Below are positions 27,724 through 33,985 of a DNA stretch of 33,985 nt, piece after piece (position 1 is the first letter of the stretch; the number at the start of each line of letters is the position of its first letter). A program made the translations under genes and the position numbers. The notes under the pieces were generated by a model that saw only the letters and a program-made list of their open reading frames with translations, searched no databases and was not told the origin of the DNA. The DNA is from Saprospiraceae bacterium (GTDB lineage Bacteria > Bacteroidota > Bacteroidia > Chitinophagales > Saprospiraceae): positions 1 through 33,985 of the forward strand of contig JADLHE010000537.1 of NCBI GenBank assembly GCA_020848965.1, in the 5' to 3' direction.

Positions 27724-28668
27724 ATGAAAAAAAATCACTTGGCACTGTTTGCATTTATTGTTGCAGCATTTCTCGTCGCCTTTTCCAGCACCGAGCCAAA
27801 AGACATCACTGAACTCGGCAAGCAACTCTTCTCCGACCCCATCCTCTCATTGGACAGCACCATCAGTTGCCAAAGCTGCCATATACCCGAATTCGCCTTT
27901 GCCGACACGGCCCGATTCAGCCGGGGCGTGGGCGGACGGCTGGGCAGGCGCAATGCACCCAGCACCATGAACATGTCGGCCCGCTCGCATTTTTTCTTCG
28001 ATGGTCGGGTGCTGGCGCTCGAAGACCAAATTTTGATGCCCATACAAGACACCCTCGAAATGCGCATGACGCTGCCGGAGGTGGCGTTGCGGCTGCGACG
28101 CAACAAGGTTTATGGCCCTGCTTTTGAAAAGTTGTTTGGCCGTCCGGCCAATGTGGAGGACATGGCCAGCGCCATCGCCGAGTTCATCCGCACCCTCGAA
28201 ACGCCCGCCACGCCCTACGACCGCTGGATGAACGACGAACCCGGTGGCATGAGCGACGCTGCCGCCCGTGGCCGTGATATTTTCATCGGAAAAGGCCGCT
28301 GCTTCGACTGCCATTTCGGGGCCGACCTGACGGGTGACGAGTTCCGAAACATCGGCCTCTACAACGGCAAAGACCTGAACGACCCCGGCCGCTCGGCCAT
28401 CACCCGCAACCCCGCTGACCTCGGAAAATTCAAAGTGGCCGGGCTGCGCAATGTGGCACTCACCGCCCCTTACATGCACAATGGCATGTTCAAGACCCTC
28501 GACGAAGTGATTGATTTCTACAACGACCCCTCGAAGGTGGTACCCGATGCCATTGGCCGGGACACCGTTTTGGCGAAGCCGATGAACCTCACCAAATGGG
28601 AAAAGGCAGATTTGAAAGCGTTTTTGGAGGCGATGACGGACGACCAATTTGTTGGGAATGATAAATGA
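27724..28668 (+). CDS. MauG/cytochrome-c peroxidase family di-heme protein
   Basis: Signal peptide from ATG 27724; CQSCH and CFDCH; FFDGRVLALEDQ; VAGLRNVALTAPYMHNGMFKTLDEVIDFYN. Confidence 0.9.
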   Translation: MKKNHLALFAFIVAAFLVAFSSTEPKDITELGKQLFSDPILSLDSTISCQSCHIPEFAFADTARFSRGVGGRLGRRNAPSTMNMSARSHFFFDGRVLALEDQILMPIQDTLEMRMTLPEVALRLRRNKVYGPAFEKLFGRPANVEDMASAIAEFIRTLETPATPYDRWMNDEPGGMSDAAARGRDIFIGKGRCFDCHFGADLTGDEFRNIGLYNGKDLNDPGRSAITRNPADLGKFKVAGLRNVALTAPYMHNGMFKTLDEVIDFYNDPSKVVPDAIGRDTVLAKPMNLTKWEKADLKAFLEAMTDDQFVGNDK

Positions 28669-28691
28669 TGAATGATAAATGATGAATGGAG
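28657..28691. repeat. Heptamer tandem repeat (AATGATR family) overlapping the stop codon
   Basis: AATGATA-AATGATG-AATGATA-AATGATG-AATGGAG; TGA stop at 28666-28668 lies inside. Confidence 0.85.
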
Positions 28692-28782
28692 GCAGCACAG
28701 CCTTTCTCGAAAAAATAATCCATCTTTGAGTTTCAACTATGATTTACAATAGGTGGCAACTCTGAACTATATGGGGTGGCGC

Positions 28783-28817
28783 AATCGTAAATCGTAAATC
28801 CGAAATCCGCAATTGCT
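28783..28817. repeat. Heptamer tandem repeat (AATCSKA family) overlapping the moaA start
   Basis: AATCGTA-AATCGTA-AATCCGA-AATCCGC-AATTGCT; TTG start at 28813 inside the last unit. Confidence 0.8.
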
Positions 28818-29799
28818 ACACGACAACCACCACCGGCCCATTAATTACCTGCGGCTCGCCGTCACCGACCGCTGCAACCTTCGCTGCTTTTATTGCATGC
28901 CAGAACAGGGCATTGACTACGTGCCAAGGGCCGAACTGATGAGCTACGAGGAGATGCTCCGAATCGTGCAGGTGATGGTGGGCATGGGCATCGAAAAGCT
29001 GCGCATCACGGGTGGCGAACCGTTCCTTCGGCGGGACATGATGGATTTCCTCACGGCCATCAGCCGATTGGACGGGCTGCGGCAAATCCACATCACCACC
29101 AACGGCGTATTGACCGCCCCGCTGGTGCCCGAACTGAAACGACTTGGCATCCAATCCGTCAACCTGAGCCTCGACACGCTCAGCCCGGAGCTTTTCCATG
29201 AAATAACCCGGCGGGACGAGTTCCACCAAGTGATGAAAACCTTCGAGGCGCTGCTTTCGGCGGGCATTTCCACGAAAATCAACGCCGTGATGATGGAGGG
29301 CAAAAACGATTACGACCTGTTGCCATTGGCCATGCTCACGAAAGACAACCCGGTGGGCGTCCGTTTCATCGAGGAAATGCCGTTCAATGGCGGCGAGGCC
29401 CATTACGAAAAGCTTTGGTGGAGTCACCGCCGCATCCTCGAAACCTTGCAGCAGCACTTCCCCGACCTCCAGAAACTGCCCGACCCGCCCCACTCCACTT
29501 CCTACAACTACCAGATTCCCGGCCACCAAGGCACGGTGGGCATCATTGCGGCCTATAGCCGCACCTTCTGTGGCACTTGCAACCGCATCCGCCTGACGCC
29601 GCAGGGTATGTTGAAGACCTGCCTCTACGACGGCGGCGTTTTCAATATCAAAAACCTGCTCAGGGCTGGCGCAACGGACGAGCAACTCGCCCAAGCCGTG
29701 CTGGAAGCCCTCGGCCACCGTGCCAAAGACGGCTTTGAGGCGGAACGCAATCGCCTCTTGGGGCCAGTTGGGGAGAGCATGGCAACGATAGGGGGGTGA
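28813..29799 (+). CDS. moaA: GTP 3',8-cyclase MoaA (molybdenum cofactor biosynthesis)
   Basis: RPINYLRLAVTDRCNLRCFYCMPEQGI; RITGGEPFLRRD; C-terminal FCGTCNRIRLTPQGMLKTCLY; terminal GG; TTG start inferred (in-frame TAA at 28795). Confidence 0.95.
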   Translation: MLHDNHHRPINYLRLAVTDRCNLRCFYCMPEQGIDYVPRAELMSYEEMLRIVQVMVGMGIEKLRITGGEPFLRRDMMDFLTAISRLDGLRQIHITTNGVLTAPLVPELKRLGIQSVNLSLDTLSPELFHEITRRDEFHQVMKTFEALLSAGISTKINAVMMEGKNDYDLLPLAMLTKDNPVGVRFIEEMPFNGGEAHYEKLWWSHRRILETLQQHFPDLQKLPDPPHSTSYNYQIPGHQGTVGIIAAYSRTFCGTCNRIRLTPQGMLKTCLYDGGVFNIKNLLRAGATDEQLAQAVLEALGHRAKDGFEAERNRLLGPVGESMATIGG

Positions 29800-29800
29800 T

Positions 29801-29835
29801 ACTGGATGCTAGTTACTAGATACTGGATACTGGAT
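29801..29835. repeat. Heptamer tandem repeat (ACTGGAT family) immediately after the moaA stop
   Basis: ACTGGAT-GCTAGTT-ACTAGAT-ACTGGAT-ACTGGAT. Confidence 0.85.
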
Positions 29836-29914
29836 GGCGTGTGCTTTCACTGCGCAATGTTTCCTATCGTAATATGCCATAAATAGCTTGGCAAGTGGCA
29901 TCTTCGCAGCCCGA

Positions 29915-29935
29915 AATCGTAAATCTGAAATTTGG
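29915..29935. repeat. Heptamer repeat (AATCGTA family)
   Basis: AATCGTA-AATCTGA-AATTTGG. Confidence 0.5.
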
Positions 29936-30093
29936 GGTGTTAAGAAAAAAATCCTGACGCAGTTTTTTTGACGCAGAAAGACGCAGATGATTATGATTTT
30001 TTATGTTTTTCAGGTTTTTGCTACGCAAAAACAAGGCATAATCAATCATAAAAAATCATAAAAATCTGCGTCGAAAAATTCTCTCAACACCCC
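29934..30093. repeat. Long imperfect inverted repeat filling much of the moaA-coaX intergenic region
   Basis: Outer arms GGGGTGTTaAGA / tcTcAACACCCC; inner arms GACGCAGATGATTATGATTTTTTATG (29980-30005) / CATAAAAAATCATAAAAATCTGCGTC (30047-30072), 24/26 matching. Confidence 0.75.
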
Positions 30094-30114
30094 TAATCTG
30101 AAATCCACATTCCT

Positions 30115-30858
30115 TTGACTAATCTTTCTATTGATATTGGAAACACCCGCACGAAGCTCGCCGTGTTTCGGGGTGATGAAATGGTTGCCAATGAAGCCTG
30201 GGATGTGCTGAGCATTGACGCACTTCGGGAATACGCATACAACCATCAAGTAGGCAAGACCATACTTTCAAGCGTTGCGAAGCAATCGGACGAGTTGATG
30301 GCCTATTTAAAGTCGTTGCCCTATTTTCTGGAGCTGACGACGGAGACGCCGCTGCCCATTGCCATCCGCTACAAAACACCGCAAACGCTTGGAAAAGACC
30401 GGGTGGCTGCCGCTGTTGGGGCCTGGCATTTTTACCCAAATGAAAATTGCCTCGTGGTGGACGCTGGCACCTGCATCAAAATGGACGTGGTGAGCGCCAA
30501 GGGGGAGTTCCTCGGTGGCAATATTTCACCGGGCATCGAAATGCGGCTGAAGGCCATGCACCATTTCACGGCGAGGCTGCCTTTGGCGCAACAGGGCGAG
30601 ACGCTGCCTTTTTTCTTGGGCGACAGTACCGAAAATGCCCTCCGGAACGGCGGCGAGCTGGGCGCACTGCTGGAAGTGGAGGCTTTTATCGGGCGCTGCA
30701 AACGGAAATTCCGGGGATTGAAAATAGTAATAACAGGAGGTGACGCCGATTTTTTTGTCAGTAAGCTTAAAACCAAGATATTTGCGCACCAAAATTTAGT
30801 CCTTGCTGGGCTGAATCAAATTTTGAAATATAATGCCAAACTTTTTGAAGGATTTTAG
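30115..30858 (+). CDS. coaX: Type III pantothenate kinase
   Basis: NLSIDIGNTRTKLAVF; KTPQTLGKDRVAAAVGA; VVDAGTCIKMDVV; GGNISPGIEMRLKAMH; TTG start. Confidence 0.94.
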   Translation: MTNLSIDIGNTRTKLAVFRGDEMVANEAWDVLSIDALREYAYNHQVGKTILSSVAKQSDELMAYLKSLPYFLELTTETPLPIAIRYKTPQTLGKDRVAAAVGAWHFYPNENCLVVDAGTCIKMDVVSAKGEFLGGNISPGIEMRLKAMHHFTARLPLAQQGETLPFFLGDSTENALRNGGELGALLEVEAFIGRCKRKFRGLKIVITGGDADFFVSKLKTKIFAHQNLVLAGLNQILKYNAKLFEGF

Positions 30859-32164
30859 AGGCGGTGTGTTCACGCTTTTTTTGCTGTTTTTGACCGCACT
30901 CGCCATTGCGCAGCCCAAAGACAATTCGCCCTACTCCCGCTTGGGCTTGGGCGAAATCGTGGTTCCTACCCTGTCAGCTGGCGGCTTTGCAGGCTTGTCA
31001 GCTGCCTACGCCGACCCACTCCACATCAACTTCCAGAACCCGGCCTCCATTGCCTGGCTGAGCACGGCCACCTACGAGGCGGGCCTCTATGCCGAGCGGG
31101 CAACCTTGAAGTTCGGTGGCGACAAGTCGAAGATATGGACGGGCAACCTGAGCCACCTCGTGCTGGCCTTCCCGCTGCACAACACCCACAACGACGTGCT
31201 CGACAAGAAAAAGCGAAAGCTGACCTGGGGCATGGGCATCTCCCTGACGCCGTTCTCCACGGTGGGCTACGACATTGAGACGACCTCCGTTATCCCTGAA
31301 ATTGACACAACGGTCAACGTGTATCAGGGAACGGGCGGCACGAACAAGGCCCAATGGAGCAATTCGTGGCGCTATAAAAACACTTCTTTCGGCGTACACC
31401 TCGGCTATGTGTTCGGGCAATTGGAGCGCACCCGCAGGGTAGTTTTCACGGACGTCCCGGTTTCGTACGAAGATATTTTCAAGGACAATATCAGCATCCG
31501 AGGCTTTGTGTGGTCGGTGGGTGCGCAGCAAATGATACAACTTGAGAAAAAGAAAACTGGGGACGACCTGTACAACGGCAAGGCATTGATTATCGGTGCC
31601 TTCGGCAATTCCACGAACAGTTTCAGCACGAACAGCACCGTGCTGCGAATGCGCTACAATTTCGATTACAACCACCGGGACACCATGCAGTACCTCACGG
31701 ACGTGGAGGGCAACGGAAAGCTCCCTTCTGAGTGGACGGTGGGCATCATGTACCAAGACCCCGGCAAACTCCGCCTCGGTGCCGAGTACAGTGCCAACAA
31801 TTGGAGCCAATACGAGAACGATGCCAAGCCCGACGAAACCCTCGTTGACACCCGACGCATCGCCGTGGGCGGTGAGTACATCCCCGATATTGCCTCTTAC
31901 AACAACTATTTCAAACGGATACGCTACCGGGCAGGCTTCTACCACCGCACCGACCCCCGATTGGAAGACCTAAAGCAATACGCCCTGACCGTCGGCTTTG
32001 GCTTGCCCGTCATTCTGCCACGGCAGCAGACTTCCTTCGTGAACCTGGCCTTTGAGTTTGGGAAATACGATACCTCCAACGCCATCAAGGAGAACTTCAT
32101 CAAGATGAGCCTCGGCTTCACGCTGAACGACAGTAGCTGGTTCTTCAAACGGAAGTTTGGATGA
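30833..32164 (+). CDS. Outer membrane beta-barrel protein (OmpP1/FadL-like, Bacteroidota), overlapping the coaX 3' end
   Basis: Signal peptide ...FLTALAIAQ; DNSPYSRLGLGE...GLSAAYADPLHINFQNPAS; terminal aromatic-rich barrel strand. Confidence 0.85.
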   Translation: MPNFLKDFRGGVFTLFLLFLTALAIAQPKDNSPYSRLGLGEIVVPTLSAGGFAGLSAAYADPLHINFQNPASIAWLSTATYEAGLYAERATLKFGGDKSKIWTGNLSHLVLAFPLHNTHNDVLDKKKRKLTWGMGISLTPFSTVGYDIETTSVIPEIDTTVNVYQGTGGTNKAQWSNSWRYKNTSFGVHLGYVFGQLERTRRVVFTDVPVSYEDIFKDNISIRGFVWSVGAQQMIQLEKKKTGDDLYNGKALIIGAFGNSTNSFSTNSTVLRMRYNFDYNHRDTMQYLTDVEGNGKLPSEWTVGIMYQDPGKLRLGAEYSANNWSQYENDAKPDETLVDTRRIAVGGEYIPDIASYNNYFKRIRYRAGFYHRTDPRLEDLKQYALTVGFGLPVILPRQQTSFVNLAFEFGKYDTSNAIKENFIKMSLGFTLNDSSWFFKRKFG

Positions 32165-32196
32165 TGCCTTGAAAATTTTGGAAATAGACAGAAGAG

Positions 32197-32238
32197 AAAA
32201 TCGGGCGGCGGCTGCAAGTCACCGCCCGATTTTTTTTG
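32197..32238 (+). terminator. Strong rho-independent terminator
   Basis: AAAATCGGGCGG (32197-32208)/CCGCCCGATTTT (32222-32233) with T-run to 32238. Confidence 0.88.
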
Positions 32239-32318
32239 CCCATCAGCCAAATGGAAGCAGCGTCAATAATTTTAGATGATTTTCAGGCATGGTTAATAGC
32301 CAATATGCGATATAGCAC

Positions 32319-32326
32319 TATTTTTG
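32319..32326 (+). promoter_or_regulatory. Putative Bacteroidota -7 element (TATTTTTG)
   Basis: TAnnTTTG 29 nt upstream of ATG at 32356, after the terminator. Confidence 0.45.
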
Positions 32327-32355
32327 CGGCAATTAATTACCCAAATAATACAGTT

Positions 32356-33985
32356 ATGAGGCGATTCCTCTATTGTCTGCTCTTTTTAGCCTGCTTTATC
32401 GCATTAAGCCCGCTACACGCCCAGTCTGACACCCCAATGAAGTTTGGGCAAGTACCCGTACAGGACTTGAAAATGGTTAGCTATGAGGCTGACACCACGG
32501 CCCCTGCCGTAGTGTTGTGCGATTTTGGAAATGCCTCCGTTGAAGACATTGGCAATACCTATAAGCTATATTGGACACATCACAAGCGCATCAAAATATT
32601 AAAAAAAGAAGGCTTTGACCAGGCCAATATTATTATCCCATTTTATTCCTACGAAAATCGGGAAACCTTTGGATTTGAAAAAGCCATGATTCACTTGCCG
32701 AACGGCAAGCAGATTTCGCTCTCGTCGAAAGATGCCGTTGTAGAAAAGATTGACAATTATTATTCCGTGGCCAAGTTCACATTTCCGCAAGTAACGGAAG
32801 GCTGCATTGTTGAATATATTTACAATATCAGGTCAGCTTATATCAATGAATTAAGGGAATGGTTTTTCCAGTTTGACATTCCAGTGGTACACAGTGAAAT
32901 AAGGGTCGATTTCCCGCAATTCGTTGACTATATCTTCCTCTTTCAAGGAAACGAAGGCATGACTGCCGTAAAAGACAGCGACGGCAATACCCTTTATAAA
33001 GGCAAAAACGGCACTTTTACCTTCGGCCCAAGAAAGTTTGTGCTGGAAAATGCCCCTGCCATGAAAGAGGAGGCTTATGTCACCACCATGGACGACTACC
33101 GGGCCAGAATAAGGTTTCAATTATCTGATATTGCCCACCCCGGTGGCGGAGTAGAAAAAGTAATGGGCGATTGGCCAAGGCTTCAGAAGAAAATCGGCGA
33201 ATATGCGCAGTTCGGCAACCAATTGCTCAAAAAGGCTTATTACAAGAAAATAACCGAACTACTGCTCCCCCAAATTGCAGGGCTAAGCACCGACCGGGAA
33301 AAAATAAAATTCTTTTATGCGTATTTAACCACCCATATCCGTTGGGACGGCAATTTCTCCATGTTCACCCATGAAAAAAAACTGAACGAGATTTTTGAAC
33401 AAGGCGAAGCCAATAGCGCCGAACTGAACATGATGCTCTATGTGCTGCTGAAAGAAGCTGGGATAAAAGTCGCACCAGTGCTCATCAGCACTCGTGGGCA
33501 TGGCAAGATGATGATGGAGCACCCCATACTTGACCAGTTCAACCACATGGCTTTGCTGACGGAACTCGACAACAAACCCATGCTGCTCGATGCAACTGAC
33601 CCGCTGCGCCCCATTGGTTACCCAAGCATACCCGCACTCAATGGCATAGGGTTAAAGCTTGATTTCGAATCGGACAAGCCAACCTGGATTAATATTGCCC
33701 CGCCCCGTGATGGTGCCGATGTCATAACTTTCCACCTCCAACTCGACGCAGAAGGCACCCTCTCCGGCTCGATGGTGACCGCCCACAAAGGCTACAACGC
33801 CATTCCTGAAAGGCGTGGGGCCTCAGACGACCACGGAAAAAAACTTTGGCAAAACAGGCTAGCCGAAAGGTATCCAGAGGCCGTCGTCCTGAACGCAAAA
33901 TCTGGCAACCTGCCACTACTGGAATCCCCTTATTACGACACGCGCGTCTTCAGTCTTCCCACGGCCGCACAAGTATCCGGCGACC
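32356..33985 (+). CDS. DUF3857 + transglutaminase-like domain protein (truncated by window end)
   Basis: MRRFLYCLLFLACFIALSPLHAQ signal; DUF3857-like YYSVAKFTFPQVTEGCIVEYIYNI; ...GEANSAELNMMLYVLLKEAGIKVAPVLISTRGHG; open to the end, hence not in ORF track. Confidence 0.88.
   Translation, partial: MRRFLYCLLFLACFIALSPLHAQSDTPMKFGQVPVQDLKMVSYEADTTAPAVVLCDFGNASVEDIGNTYKLYWTHHKRIKILKKEGFDQANIIIPFYSYENRETFGFEKAMIHLPNGKQISLSSKDAVVEKIDNYYSVAKFTFPQVTEGCIVEYIYNIRSAYINELREWFFQFDIPVVHSEIRVDFPQFVDYIFLFQGNEGMTAVKDSDGNTLYKGKNGTFTFGPRKFVLENAPAMKEEAYVTTMDDYRARIRFQLSDIAHPGGGVEKVMGDWPRLQKKIGEYAQFGNQLLKKAYYKKITELLLPQIAGLSTDREKIKFFYAYLTTHIRWDGNFSMFTHEKKLNEIFEQGEANSAELNMMLYVLLKEAGIKVAPVLISTRGHGKMMMEHPILDQFNHMALLTELDNKPMLLDATDPLRPIGYPSIPALNGIGLKLDFESDKPTWINIAPPRDGADVITFHLQLDAEGTLSGSMVTAHKGYNAIPERRGASDDHGKKLWQNRLAERYPEAVVLNAKSGNLPLLESPYYDTRVFSLPTAAQVSGD

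Noticed and set aside
27847-28698. 283-aa minus-strand ORF
   Set aside because: Antisense to the di-heme peroxidase gene; its N-terminus is translated heptamer repeat (FIIYHSSFII)
28816-29718. 300-aa minus-strand ORF
   Set aside because: Antisense to moaA
30998-31945. 315-aa minus-strand ORF
   Set aside because: Shadow of the outer-membrane protein gene 30833..32164

Overview
This 34-kb window looks like a Bacteroidota chromosome segment, probably from a Saprospiraceae/Chitinophagia-like lineage. That placement is inferred from protein families, T9SS-type C-terminal domains and TAnnTTTG promoter-like words, not from a search. Main contents, left to right: (1) a very large minus-strand multi-Ig/PKD-like surface protein, open from 3753 to the left edge and absent from the ORF track because it runs off the window; (2) a Hen1-Pnkp RNA-repair operon; (3) tandem paralogous secreted T9SS proteins; (4) a lipoprotein; (5) a three-gene cassette of an Lgt-like membrane protein with an altered signature, a Tes/MJ0619-like radical SAM protein and a small 3-TM protein, which is the best candidate for an undescribed system; (6) decaying heme-protein paralogs and an OB-fold protein; (7) a Tat-exported sugar-phosphate isomerase-like TIM barrel; (8) four tandem secreted proteins with paired dockerin/EF-hand-like motifs; (9) a large helical protein and a T9SS adhesin; (10) a MauG/CCP-like di-heme protein, MoaA, CoaX and an outer-membrane protein; (11) a DUF3857/transglutaminase-like protein running off the right edge. 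A second layer, not explained by genes, is a set of at least nine non-coding loci with 7-8 bp tandem repeats of several word families. These often abut or contribute start or stop codons. Several palindromic or inverted-repeat elements are also present. All calls are by eye; no database searches were run.
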